From: Opeltia flavorubescens
Lineage: Eukaryota; Ascomycota; Lecanoromycetes; Teloschistales; Teloschistaceae
Assembly (NCBI GenBank): GCA_000442125.1
Contig: KE546983.1
Coordinates: 124,001 to 188,000 of the forward strand
DNA: 64,000 nt
Direction of reading: 5' to 3'
The position numbers were made by a program, and so were the translations under genes. The notes under the pieces were generated by a model. That model had not been told where the DNA came from, did no database searches, and saw only the letters and a list, made by a program, of their open reading frames with translations. Below, piece after piece: positions 34,788-45,958 of this stretch (position 1 is its first letter; each line of letters begins with the position of its first letter).

Positions 34788-35928
34788 ACCGTGCGGCAGG
34801 AGGAAAACAAAACTCAAGGGTATATGTGCCTATTCATCATCTGGGATCATATGACTTACGTCTGAACAGGTCCCAGTCATTCCCGCTATACCTTCAGCTC
34901 GTCCCACAAAACCAGCGACTTGAAAACCTGGCTCAACATTTGGACAAATACCAGAACGTGTTTCTGTCTCCCCAGGATCTGCACCATCGCGGCCCCATCT
35001 TCCAAATCATCGGTCACCGCTGTCACTCCTGCCCCTTCCCCTCACTTCACCATCTAGAACAGACCCGATGTGGGTTTTCGAACAGCAAGTTGCGGCCATT
35101 CCAATATGATACTTCGGACCCAGCAATCGATTTCCAAAACCTGTACCTGTTCAGCGATCAAGGAGCGGTGATATATCGGTATCTTGCAGTCTTTCAACAA
35201 CTTGGGAGAGCGATGATCTCCGTGTTAGATAGGGCGGGCAGTTAGACTGGGACGCATAGATGGTATTGACGAGAGTGTCCCACAAAATTCACATGGTAGA
35301 GATTAGAGTGTGCAGTATTGAAGTCATCTGCTTCCTGTTGGACCTGCTATGTTCACTGTACATTTCACCAACATGATGCCCACAGATAAGACTGAAGAAG
35401 TCATGCAGCTAAATTGCAGGCGGCCGGTTGAGTAGACCGGCGGGATCTTAATCAGTCAGGTGTAGTGCTCACCTAATCGGATCTAGCATGCTTGGCATCC
35501 CACAGAATAGATTTCCATTCCGTAGATCAGTCAACTGATCTTCACCCACTTAAGCATGGTATTGAAATGCATTCATATGAGAGAATCGGAAGCATGTGTA
35601 GCATTACATGCTTTTATTGTCCTATGTCTTCGCAAAGTCAGCATCAACTGACGGAGCGGTGGGTCTTTACTGCCGGCGCTAAAATTCCCTCCAGCCATTC
35701 ATCCTCGTTTTACTTTCACCCGACCCTCGTCTGTCCCATGTCACGCCCTACCTTCCTTCCCACCTCCAGAATAACACCTTGCTATACAGCGTCTACGCAT
35801 TGACAACAACGCAGAGGGTATAACCTCGGCCATTTCAAGAGCATGTGAATACAATCTCGCTGCTTCGAAAAACAATCCGTCCACCTTCATTCCTCGTCTA
35901 TCCATCCGCCACAACCCCCATCAGCGCA
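34788..35928. other. intergenic
   Basis: A 156-codon plus frame at 34775..35245 has no recognisable features and may be 3' sequence of the preceding gene. I see nothing else. Confidence 0.4.
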
Positions 35929-38900
35929 ATGCCCGCCCAAACGCGTTCCCGAAGGCCCGTCGTCCTAATCAGCTCGCCAACTCAACAATCTGGCGAACGT
36001 TTCCGGGAAGCGCTTCAAGCATTNCCGCAGGAGGTGCAGGCTGTGAAAATGGTTCGTTTACCCCGCTGTACTTTTATCCTGACTATTTTACCCTAACCAC
36101 CTACGCTGGTTGCATCATGCTGATCTGGGAGGAGTTCTATAGGTCCATGCGTTCCTTGAGCAGTGGATTGAAGATGCTGGCGAGGAACAATTGAAGACGA
36201 GTCGAGTAGATGGATTGCAAGGGTGGATTTTGCGGTTCGCTGCGGCTAAGGCGAGGCAGGCACGTGCGAAGAAGAGTCGGGAGGAGAGAGTGAAGAAGAA
36301 GAGGAAGAAGTTAGGAAGCAAGAAGGGTGGCGGTGGTGAGAGTGAAGATAATGAGAGTGGTGGGGATAGTGATGGAGATGAGACTGATAACGGGGATCAG
36401 GACAATGGAGAGGGAAGGGAGGATGGTAACGAAACAAGAGATGTTGATGGAGTCGCGAATGGAAATGGTGGTGGTAGTGACGGCCAGATGCCTGCGCCCG
36501 AGGATCGAGGCCGGAACGGACGAGTCATGGAAGACCCTGATGTTGAAAGAGACGGGGATGAAGATCAAGACACAGGTGAGAACGAGGTTGAAATTACAAG
36601 TGATAACGGGGTTGGAGCCAAAGACGGTGGAGTGGACAGACGTGAAGATGGAGATAGAGGCGTGGATGGAGGGCAGGAAAGGGAAGAAGAAGGAAACAAG
36701 GATGGGAATAAAGATGGGGATGGGAATAAAGATGGGGATGGAGATGGAGATGGAGATGGAGATGGAGATGGAGATGGAGATGGAGATGGAGATGGAGATG
36801 GAGATGGAGACAGGAGTACAGCTCAAGAACCAGCCGGGAACGAGCACCAGGCAAATATTGCCGGCCAGCATCAGAGAAAGGACGGACCTAAGGACGTACA
36901 TGATGATAACGACGAAGGCGGAGGTGGAACTATAAGGGAAAATGCGCCAGATCGGCAAGGAAGCCTAGAATCAGACCCAGAACATGGCGATGGGCATGGA
37001 GATGAGACTGGAGATGAGAACATGGGTGGTATTGATGATGAGAGCGTTGAGGTTGAGAGCGAGACGAGAGACCAAGAAATGGCAAGCGGCGGACACCAGA
37101 CTAGTATCACAGGGCAGAACCAGAAAGAGCTCGACTCTGAAGATGTGCGCGACGGCCACGTCGAGGATGACGATCATACGCCAGATCGCCAACAGAGCCC
37201 AAACCCAGGTTCACGAAACGGCGATAACGACGGAAATCGGCCATCCAGTAAACCAAGCCTTGCTCAAAACTCAGCACAACAGCGATCAGCGACGGCCGCT
37301 TCCGAACGGGAATGTTCTGCAGCAAGCGACTCGCCTCCCTTGGAACGCTATGGCAATCAGCTTCCATCGACGCCCAGGAACCAGAATGCTGCGGCGCGAC
37401 AGCCAACGAGATCTCTACTAACACCTCCGACAACAGAACCACGACGTCATCAACCCACATGTGAAGACGCACGATCCGACGACATGACCATTCCCCCAAC
37501 ACCAATGAATCCCAATCATCCCAACCAAGAAGTACTCGCTAGACCTACTAATCTACTAACACCACCAACATCCACGACTCGGCACAGACCTCTGCGTTTG
37601 GATNAACCTTTAACATCTGAACTACCGCCCGACCCCATTCAAGATCCTACTTCCGATATCTTCGTACCAGATCTGTCTCAAGCGCTCATTTTGGCTCCTC
37701 CTCCAGAATTAAGGGCAGAGCTTCTTGCAACCGCCTCGTCATCAGCGTTACATCAATCTGACAAAGTCGGTGGAAGATTCAGCCATGAAGGGGACCAGTC
37801 GCAATTTGCGAGGCTCAACCTAATCAACACTTCAAGTACCGTGCCAGCCGACAGCCAAGGGTTAGCTAATGTGACATCCGTTGATGCGATAGAATGCCAT
37901 CTGCCTAATGGACCTCTTAAACTTGCAAGACCTCACGTCGACAAAACTACTCTCATTAATACCCTGACCCAAATCTTCAACCTCCCTGATGTTAATCGAC
38001 TGAATGCGAAGCGCAAGCGAATTCTAGATCGGTTCATCCTCTCCTTTTTCGCACCGGACCAATGGTGGGAGCTCCGTATGGCTATGTGCAAAGTTGTTGC
38101 TTCCTGTGGCTTTCGGAATACCGAGCGTTCGGAGCCCAATCGGTTTCAATCCCAGCCCGGCAGCGAGAAGCCACGATGTCTCCAAGATTGCATTGAATCT
38201 TGGCAGCAGCTTCAGTCAGTGAGGCAAAGTACGGCCCATCCAGCCATCGCGCGGATGCTGAAGATGAACCATGAAATGAATTTGTACATCTACTGGACAC
38301 GCCTTGTACGCGTTTGGCAGAAGACAAGGAATGCCAGTGACTCGAATCAGGCGCATGCTGAGGCCGATGACGATAGCAACCACCGCCTGGAGGGTGAAGA
38401 AAGTCAAGTCTCGTCCGATGAAGAGGTGGAACTGATCGATTTCTTCGACCGGGAGATCAGGGTGCGAGAACAATCAACGGGGCGCAAGGTCCTTACCAGG
38501 TCGGTCCCAATGCTCAAAGGTCTTATAGCGCCATACTTGGGGTTCTCCTTTCCGATCGAAGACGAGTCTACAACACAGAGGGGCTCAACCGCAAAGGCGA
38601 TGTTCGATAACCTGTGGTGGAAAAGCAGGGAAAGGGGAAAGGAATGCTATATCTTGATGCGGAGTCTTGGATATGGGGCGTTGGCCATTGCTAAATCATC
38701 GCAGTAAATCTCTCACACACTCTCCCCTTTTCCCCACGCTTTCACATTAAAACGCAGAAGCTGACACACCAGTAGCCTAGGCGTCGTTGGTTCCAGCATC
38801 CTTTCCCAAATCCTACCTATCCTTGAGCGGAATCATCCCTACCTCCGCGATGTCCTTCGGGCTGTGTATGAGACCTTCTTATATCCAATCATCTGGAGTT

Positions 38901-39301
38901 TCTCATTGCTATACCAGGACATCGGCAGCTTCATTCGCATTGAGAGCATGGGTGAATTAATCCAGATATGCAAAGAGCATCCGACTGGCTTGAAGGGNAT
39001 CTTCGAATCCGGAGGACGCCAGATCCTGACGTCGGTCCATGGGAAATCAGAATCCTCCGCCATCAACCAGATGACATCTGCGGCTGCAACCTTGACAAAG
39101 ATGAAAGATAAGGGGCTGCCGGATGAAGAGGAAGATTGTATTGACGTTGGGAAAGCCTTGGAACGGGAGCATGCCGCTGACATGGAGGAGAGTAAGGAGT
39201 TTGCCACTTCGCCGAGGGGCGAGGGGAAGAAACGGGCCGCGAGACTCGAAGCGGCTGGTAGCTTTGCGAGAGGGATGAAGAGGCGCGAGGTATCAGGCTG
39301 A
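35929..39301 (+). CDS. large acidic Gly-Asp-repeat protein of unknown function
   Basis: Three exons (35929..36051, 36143..38703, 38773..39301) join in frame to 1070 aa. Exon 1 gives MPAQTRSRRPVVLI. The second junction skips a stop two codons after the last residue of exon 2 and restores a conserved-looking helix (HPYLRDVLRAVYETFLYPI). Order: a short helical head (HAFLEQWIEDAGEEQL), a lysine/arginine-rich segment (KKSREERVKKKRKK), a long Asp/Gly/Glu-rich region with 12 perfect GATGGA units coding (Gly-Asp)n, a disordered Pro/Thr region, then a folded helical domain (about residues 600-860; RFILSFFAPDQWWELRMAM). The last exon is helical. The basic cluster suggests nuclear localisation. No family is recognised. 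Unresolved bases at 36024, 37604 and 38998 each replace one base and leave the frame open. Confidence 0.7.
36737..36808 (+). repeat. GATGGA hexanucleotide repeat, 12 units
   Basis: Twelve uninterrupted GATGGA units inside the acidic protein, preceded by variant units (GATGGG, AATAAA). They code alternating Asp and Gly. A perfect in-frame hexamer array is likely to vary in length between strains. Confidence 0.95.
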
Positions 39302-39489
39302 GAAGAGCGCACGGGCTAGGGAATATAAATATCAAAGCATTAAAAAATTCAAGGAAGATACCCATAGAAACATTCTTGTATATTTAGAGAGTTCTCAGCA
39401 ACACTTGCTCAAAAAATTAATGCGCGAATCCTTGGGAATGGAAAATCTTATCGCTTTTGCGCAATTCTGCCCTGTACTATAAAAATCCC

Positions 39490-39501
39490 GATGCATGCAT
39501 C
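39490..39501. repeat. GATGCATGCATC palindrome, copy 5
   Basis: Perfect 12-bp core in the context CCGATGCATGCATCAA, the same as copy 4. It lies 189 bp after the stop of the acidic protein gene. Confidence 0.75.
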
Positions 39502-39706
39502 AATAACCCCCCCTCCCCCCCCACCCCTTTTGTATATACTTTCTTGCCTGTCTTCCCTACACAACAAGTAAACCACTTGAAATCTTAACGCGCTATCTCA
39601 TCTGACCATTCGGCCATTGAGCTTTCAATTGCGTCGGTAAAATAGAATAGATATTAAGCTGACTGACCTCTGCGGGCGCGGGGGACGGACGACTGCGAAC
39701 TAAAAG

Positions 39707-39749
39707 GACGCTAAAATTTCTCGCCAGGCTGGCGAGAAATTTTAGCGTC
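39707..39749. repeat. 43-bp perfect inverted repeat with 1-nt centre
   Basis: Left arm 39707..39727 begins GACGCTAAAATTTCTCGCCA. The right arm 39729..39749 is its exact reverse complement, with a single G between them. It could extrude as a cruciform or form a very stable RNA hairpin. It is not followed by an obvious T-run and is not inside a gene. Confidence 0.95.
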
Positions 39750-40786
39750 GATTGCAGTTGCAGGGGCTTTTCCTCGTCTTATAACTCTAATTTTTAGAAT
39801 CGTCTCGACAGAATTACTGTTTTACTATCAATAAAGAATATAATTAACGGTGGAGAATAAATTTTAATAATTTATACCTACGATTAGAATCTATTATCGC
39901 TTAAAATAACTTTTTTTTTGCAGAGAATTTATACTTCTCTAGAAGTTTATTATTCGTTATTAGAATCAAGCTTTACTTTTTATTACACTTTATAATACGG
40001 AGTATAATATAGATAATCTTTCATCGGAGGGATTAAGAGAAATAGGGAGAGGAAAAACGATTAAGGTTGAATGCATATATGATATTTCCGCATAGCTTCC
40101 GTGGATGGGTCATTCAATGGAACCCGAAATTCGTCTACCGAGCTTTTTCCTAGTCAGGCTGAATGAGCGAAGAAGGTCTTCGGAAGCTTGATCAGATTTA
40201 CGATCACGTTTGCGCAAGCTATAGTCGTACTGGGTGCGAAGTCCATTAAAACTTGGCGTCGAACGCCACGTATTGTTCGACCTATAGATCGGTTTTAGCA
40301 ACGAGGAGGTGCGTGTCTCGCTTGGGACTTTCTCCTGAGTTTACTACACTACCACTTGTTGAGAATTGCATTGTATTCGAACGAATTTTCTTTATTCCAT
40401 GTCTTATTGACTCCAGGGCCGCTTCCTTTATCCTTCTTGGTGGCATTGTTGTATTCTCCCTTTGAAGTCTTGCGTGTTCCTCGCGAGAACTGAAAGGATT
40501 TTTGGGACTAGATCCAATACTGATATCCAGAAAACTTAATGTTCGAGACGAAGTTTCTTTGCCGCTTTGCTCACTGGAAAGTTCTTTATAGATCTGCGCT
40601 GGCTTTCAACATGGCCAGGATATTTAAGAAGGCTGTTTTTTTCCCCCTGACTCGACATCACCACAGTCGCGACCTTAACTACCGAATATCGATCGTTCCC
40701 TTCACCAGTCGCTACATAAGTACTTTCGATCCACCAAACACCAAAATAGTATCACCCGAGAGCCTCTTGATTAAGATTCCTATACT

Positions 40787-41851
40787 ATGGATTCTTTGAA
40801 GATCGTTTTTCGTGGGCTAGACCGTGAGATCATCACGCAATATGCCCGCGGTATCCAGCATTCCAAAGAAGGGCGAGTGGTGAATGAGCTTGAAATCAAG
40901 AGCTTCACCGATCATCTGCTCACCTGCTTCCAGCATATGGAAGAAGATATACAGAGCCAAGTGGAGAACCACTATCGGGATTACAAGGAATGGGCCGATC
41001 AGGAGGCTAGGAAGGCGGTAGAGGACGTCCAGACGCAAAAGCAGGAGCTCGAAAAGCAAAAAGATCTACTTCGCCGTGATCTGGCACTTGCGACGAGCAA
41101 CATCCAGACTGACGAAAAACTTCTGGATGATCTTCGAGGGATGCTTACCTCTCGACATGATCTGATCAGCAAGTACAACGCCAAAATTTCAGATCTTCAA
41201 GCTCAATTCGATGCGCTTGAAGAAATCAATGCGGAGCTACGGAATATCATTACCGAGCAAGAAGCGAAAATGCTCAGATCGAAAAAACGGTATCGCGAAT
41301 CTTACGAAAAACATTTAGAGTCTCAAGCTCAGTTCGACGCGCTTGAGAAAATCAACGCGGGGCTACGAAATATTATTGCCGATCACGAAGCAGAGATGCT
41401 TAGATTACAAAAGCATTACCGCACTTCCTACGAGAAAATCAAAAAGGAGCGAGATTCGCTAATGGATGATTATACAGCGTTACAGAACGACCCTCGCATA
41501 AAGGGAACCGCGAACTCTGAATTGGCCACCCGCCACGGCGATCCTGAGAAGATCGAAAATGATCAGAACCAGCTCGAAGGGAGCAAAGTATCGCTGGTGC
41601 AAAAATCCAAGGATAGCCATACTCGATACCCTGGCACCCTGGACAATCTCGGCGCCGAACGCGAGAGGGTTATTATTCTCAAAGAAGGAGAGAGAAATAA
41701 GCGTTTTCATATCAATGCTGATATCCATCCCCGCAACCTGATACTGCCTATCGGAGCCTTGATGCAGGATACATACGTACATTTGATGGGCCCGGGACAT
41801 TTGGTAGAAGCTGCTGCGCAGGGTAACCACATAGTATACTCTAGCAGATGA
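40787..41851 (+). CDS. coiled-coil protein with internal 42-residue duplication
   Basis: Single exon, 354 aa. The N-terminal 40 residues look globular (IVFRGLDREIITQYARGIQH). Residues about 60-240 are a continuous coiled coil. Inside it a 126-bp segment (41198..41323) is repeated directly (41324..41449). Each copy starts QAQFDALE and contains LRNII, MLR and YR-SYEK, and 42 residues is exactly six heptads, so the coil register is kept. The C-terminal 80 residues are less helical. No family is recognised; a structural or tethering role is inferred from the coil alone. Confidence 0.65.
   Translation: MDSLKIVFRGLDREIITQYARGIQHSKEGRVVNELEIKSFTDHLLTCFQHMEEDIQSQVENHYRDYKEWADQEARKAVEDVQTQKQELEKQKDLLRRDLALATSNIQTDEKLLDDLRGMLTSRHDLISKYNAKISDLQAQFDALEEINAELRNIITEQEAKMLRSKKRYRESYEKHLESQAQFDALEKINAGLRNIIADHEAEMLRLQKHYRTSYEKIKKERDSLMDDYTALQNDPRIKGTANSELATRHGDPEKIENDQNQLEGSKVSLVQKSKDSHTRYPGTLDNLGAERERVIILKEGERNKRFHINADIHPRNLILPIGALMQDTYVHLMGPGHLVEAAAQGNHIVYSSR
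41198..41449 (+). repeat. two-copy 126-bp tandem duplication
   Basis: The copies are 41198..41323 and 41324..41449, in frame within the coiled-coil gene. They differ mainly by scattered single-base changes, so the duplication is not very recent. Confidence 0.9.
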
Positions 41852-43050
41852 CCGGGTGCGTAGACACCTGAAAGTTCGGGACATCAAAAATCGCCGAAAA
41901 TCTGTTTTCTGCAACAACCTCTGTACCCTAGCATAACTTATTTAACAAGAAATGCCAGCATTTTAAACAAGAGGAAAGTATATCGTAGGTATAGTAATAT
42001 CATGGAATACTCAGGTTTTGGGAAAAAAAGTTTGCGCAGGATCTACGGCTATATAAGTCCCAATATAAGACTAGCCGGCTGGATCAGTCTCGTCGTTTTC
42101 GCTCGTGTCTTACCTCTATAGATTGTACTATCTTCCTGGGCGATTTGACGACTCGATTAAAACAGTAGAAGATTTAATGCACCTGCGATACCTGCGATAG
42201 GTATATCAAAATATCCGTATTAAAAGCGATGCATGCATCGCTTAATTATCAATCGATGAAGGTACGATTCCTGATTAATGCAGCTTCTTTCTTGGGCAAA
42301 TAAAACAGTGAATCGAGTATTTTCAATTTCTATCCCGATATGAAAATATGCTAGAAGTCTATAATCAGACTTATATATGGTAATCGAGATTCTGATATCG
42401 AAAAGGGAAGAAATCCTTATTTTAGGTTAACCTCAAAAAACACTTTGGCCAGGATCGAGGTTCACTATGGACTATTATGGTATTTTGGAGCCGTATATAT
42501 AGTTCAAGAAAGAATAGATAATATTGGAGCTTAAAAAAAGGCCGCTAATTTAGAACGAATCGATTATATCTAAAGCAATTTCATCAGCACTCTTGCTCGT
42601 CCCTTTTTCCCAGCTCCTAGGTAATGCTCCTCAAACCCCGTGATTTATTTTGCCCTATCAATTTCTCAAAGGGTTTCGCCTATAGTCCGCCGATTCTACC
42701 ATCTAGCTCGCTACTTGAATTTTGCAAAGGGGCTGGATCACTGAATCCTGTAAACATCGTGGTATCCAATAACCCATTTGAAAAATATGAATCTTACAGC
42801 TTTTTGCAATTTCTCCCCTCTGCAAAGTTACCAGACAAAATCAATATCGCCATATATCCATTTTTGTGATCCCATTTCCATCGATATCCAAATAACCCTA
42901 GAAAATTCCTCTTCCTTGATAAAAAGCATTCTACAAAAATCAGAGATACCAATAGAAACTACCCCATTCCCCCTCCCCCCCTCCCTAAACAAAAAAGGCT
43001 CTCCCCAACAACTCGACTCTCCCATCCTCCCAGATCTCTCATATCCCGAA
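41852..43050. other. intergenic
   Basis: It contains the palindrome at 42224..42243. The stretch 42280..42600 is TA-rich. No gene is recognised. Confidence 0.5.
42224..42243. repeat. GATGCATGCATC palindrome, copy 6 (20-bp variant)
   Basis: Perfect palindrome AAGCGATGCATGCATCGCTT. It differs from copies 2 and 3 by a compensating pair of changes (T to C at position 4, A to G at position 17), so the palindrome is kept. Confidence 0.85.
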
Positions 43051-44937
43051 TCAATTCTCTCTTTCCCCGCATGCCCCCTCCCCATCCAATAAAATAATCC
43101 CACTCCCTCCCTCCCCTCCCCTCACCAACCCCACCATCTTACATACCAGCCCCCCCACAGCCTTCAGAACATCCGTGATCTCATTCCCCTCTTTCGATTT
43201 GAAGGTTTCTTTCATGTAAGCCTTGGGCGCGACGTGGAAGGGTCGGAGCGTCCTGTGGTCCTCGAGCGCGTCTTCCAAGCAGGTGGAGAGCTGCTGGAGG
43301 GTGGAGAGCCAGGTTGCGAGGTGGGTCCTGTAGGCTTTGTGGAGGGCGAGGGTTTGCTTGTGCTCGGTGGGGTTTGTGGTAGCGGTTTTTGGGGTGGAGG
43401 AAGGGGTATCATCGGTAAAGGGGATGGGCGTTTTGGGATCACGCTCTGTAGGTGAAGGGTTGGGGGACCAAGGCCAGATGTAGTAGAGGATGTATGCCAG
43501 GGCTTTTTTGCGGAACGTGATATCGTGACTCTCTTTGGGATTGGAGATGTTGGCATTGTCTTGGGATTCAATTATTTTGCCATCCTTGATGGTAGTGGTT
43601 TCGCTACTTGATAGACGGGCATCTTGGTTGCGGTTGTCATTGGCTTTGTTTAGATGTGACAAGTATTCTTCGTAGCTTGTCATCGCTTCTTCCCGGTTCT
43701 TCGCGGCTTTTTCAACCAATGCGTGGATTTCTGCGGAGTGAGGAAGGACCGCCGCCATTCTTCCTGAGATCGCGCTGGCGATGGATTCTTGGAGTAGCAG
43801 CGTTGGCGAGGAGATATCATTGGGGATTGGTGATGGTGGTAGGATGACTGATGGTAAAGTTTGGGGAATAATCAGTTCCTGCTCAGAAGAGGGATAGAGA
43901 GATGGAATTGTGGTGTTTGACGATATTTGGCGGACTACAAAGACGATTACCAGCCAGAGTAGAGGGAGAAGCCACAAGTAGTTCCGTGGTGAGAATTTCT
44001 TTCGGATTGGTTTTCGAAGAGGATTCCGATGCCGATCGCGTCGAGCTTTACGATCCCGTTTTCGCTTAGTGGTCGGCGAAGGCTCCCTATCTGATGTTCC
44101 TCCTGGGTTACCTAGTCTGTATGTGCTCTTACGCTCTCTAGTTCTGGACCGTGGCTCATGGTCACCAAAAAAGATGTTGGTCATTTGGTGCTGCGCATGG
44201 ATATTCGAGCCCGAGGAAGAGGCCATGCCATAATGTGACTTGGCGTTCTGCCTCCCGGTCGATGGTGATTTCTTTACAAGCTCATGGCGTGGGACCGGTG
44301 GAAAGTCTTCTGCCCTTACTGGAACTGCAACCTGTCGTTGAGTATTTGGTTGAGCGAAAGTAGCAATACCGACCCGATTGGATTTGATCTCTGTCGGTAC
44401 AGGGTTCAGAACTGCTGGCAGATCAGGTGGTAATGTTGAGTGATGCTGGGTGTTTAACTCCAAGTACGCAGCGGTGCCATCATGTTGATGGGTATGAACG
44501 AGCTCCCTTAAAGCGTCCGATGCTGGCTCTAGGCGCTCCACACGGTCTTGATCGCTTGATCGATGGATCATGCTTGAGCCACGAAGAATTTGAGAAGGAG
44601 GGGGAGGTCGATTACGCAGGGGCTGAGGCCGGAAGGTGTCAAAGGACGTTGTAGACCGCGAGGACGCGGCAGCACCCTGTTGTAGGTTTACGTTCTGCAT
44701 CCACTGATTTGATTCTAGCTCTGTGGGCTCGGCCAGCTCTGGCTCGCTTGTTAGAAAAATGATGTCTTCTAGAGGAAGACCTTTGGGAGGAGGAGGAGGT
44801 CGTCGTAAATGCTGGACTTCGCGTTTCAAAGCTGGGTTTATAGGAGCCGTAAAGGGGGCCGTGGACATTTCGGGGGGCTTCTGGGCAGATGACGGTGAGG
44901 ACTGCGATAAAATTGGGAATAGTTGGTGGAGTCGCAT
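43051..44937 (-). CDS. single-pass membrane protein, N-terminally disordered
   Basis: Single open frame of 628 aa from ATG 44937; a second ATG (MSTAPFTAPINPALKREV) 23 codons later is an equally good start. Residues 1-260 are disordered and Pro/Ser-rich. A very basic stretch (KRKRDRKARRDRHRNP, then RKPIRKKF) directly precedes one transmembrane helix at about 318-336 (YLWLLPLLWLVIVFVV). The second half is helical (HALVEKAAKNREEAMTSYEEYL) and ends in a region with TWLSTLQQLSTCLEDALEDH. Basic cluster, helix and helical domain are the layout of some inner-nuclear-membrane proteins, but no SUN or LEM motif is seen, so this is only a suggestion. The last 20 residues may be read-through of a splice donor. 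The function is unknown. Confidence 0.6.
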   Translation of the reverse strand: MRLHQLFPILSQSSPSSAQKPPEMSTAPFTAPINPALKREVQHLRRPPPPPKGLPLEDIIFLTSEPELAEPTELESNQWMQNVNLQQGAAASSRSTTSFDTFRPQPLRNRPPPPSQILRGSSMIHRSSDQDRVERLEPASDALRELVHTHQHDGTAAYLELNTQHHSTLPPDLPAVLNPVPTEIKSNRVGIATFAQPNTQRQVAVPVRAEDFPPVPRHELVKKSPSTGRQNAKSHYGMASSSGSNIHAQHQMTNIFFGDHEPRSRTRERKSTYRLGNPGGTSDREPSPTTKRKRDRKARRDRHRNPLRKPIRKKFSPRNYLWLLPLLWLVIVFVVRQISSNTTIPSLYPSSEQELIIPQTLPSVILPPSPIPNDISSPTLLLQESIASAISGRMAAVLPHSAEIHALVEKAAKNREEAMTSYEEYLSHLNKANDNRNQDARLSSSETTTIKDGKIIESQDNANISNPKESHDITFRKKALAYILYYIWPWSPNPSPTERDPKTPIPFTDDTPSSTPKTATTNPTEHKQTLALHKAYRTHLATWLSTLQQLSTCLEDALEDHRTLRPFHVAPKAYMKETFKSKEGNEITDVLKAVGGLVCKMVGLVRGGEGGSGIILLDGEGACGEREN

Positions 44938-45958
44938 AGGAGATTGCTGGTATGGACTACTTGAGTAGGGATCAATGTAGTGCCTTTGTATGGTTTATTG
45001 GAAAGGCAGGATTATCTCGTAGGCTTCGGATTTAATAAGGGGATGCTTTGTGTCGCTATAAGCTTCCTTTCCTGCTTGTCTCTTTCTTTGAATAACTGCG
45101 GGAAGTGTTGTTGACAAAAAAGCTGTGAGTGAACCAAACTAAAGGATGGTTTTTATTTCTTCAGCCGTAGAATCAAGCTTTGTCTTCATTATTTCAGTCG
45201 AACACAAACTTTGAATTGTTACTATCAGCCCTCATCCATTGAATCAGCACATTTGCCAGGAGGGAGAGTGCGTAAGGGTTTTGGATTGGAGTGAATCGAC
45301 TGCGGATAGATGGCGATCCTAGGACTCCATTAAAACAGTTCCTTTGGATACATTAAAATAGATACCACAAACAATCAACTTTTACAATTTACCGGTTGAA
45401 CCTTGGACTCGGCCAGGGTACGTATAGAAAATAGAAGATCGAAAAGCACCCTGCCATGCAATGCCTTTGAAGGAGACGGGACAATTATAGAAGGCCCTTC
45501 AACCAAAGAGGGAGACCGGAGAGCCAGGGCAAGCAGTTCCGGATAAGTACTGAAAACGAAGACGAAAGTACATCGGAAATTAAACAGGGCACTGAATATA
45601 CTCTACGGCAACGAGCCGGTGTTCCTACCGATCACTTGTATCATGGCTGGAGCACTATTGGCATTGCTTGTAAAAGGATGTGTCCGGGTGAGACATATGG
45701 AGAAAATGTAGTTGTGTCAGTAGAGTAAGAATATCAAACTCGCCCGCGGAAGACAGAAGCCCTTCTCAGTGCCTCAAAGATAATGCTCTAGATATGTGCC
45801 AAGTCGTTTCCAAGATGAAATCGTGATATGAAGCAAAGAACGGCTAGAAAGATAAAGAGAGAAGTCTATCAAAGTACGCAACGAAGCACAATCGCAATCC
45901 TCCCTTTGATTTCCAACCGATCTCCCGCATTTTCCAGCGAGGTGACGAACCAGATTTC
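44938..45958. other. intergenic
   Basis: No gene, RNA or repeat recognised. Confidence 0.5.

Larger units (their letters stand above)
39302..40786. other. intergenic with palindrome, cruciform and TA-rich block
   Basis: It holds the palindrome at 39490..39501 with a C-run right after it, the 43-bp inverted repeat at 39707..39749, and a strongly TA-rich block at about 39780..40040. No gene is recognised. Confidence 0.5.

Noticed and set aside
36311-36958. 215-codon minus frame with Ile-Ser repeats
   Set aside because: Mirror of the GATGGA hexamer array in the acidic protein; not a gene.
39490-39525. CRISPR-like or telomere-like repeat near the C-run
   Set aside because: The palindrome copies are tens of kilobases apart with no spacers, and the C-run is not a telomere repeat.
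39707-39749. Transcription terminator
   Set aside because: Hairpin-plus-T-run terminators are bacterial; there is no T-run and this is a fungal nuclear sequence.
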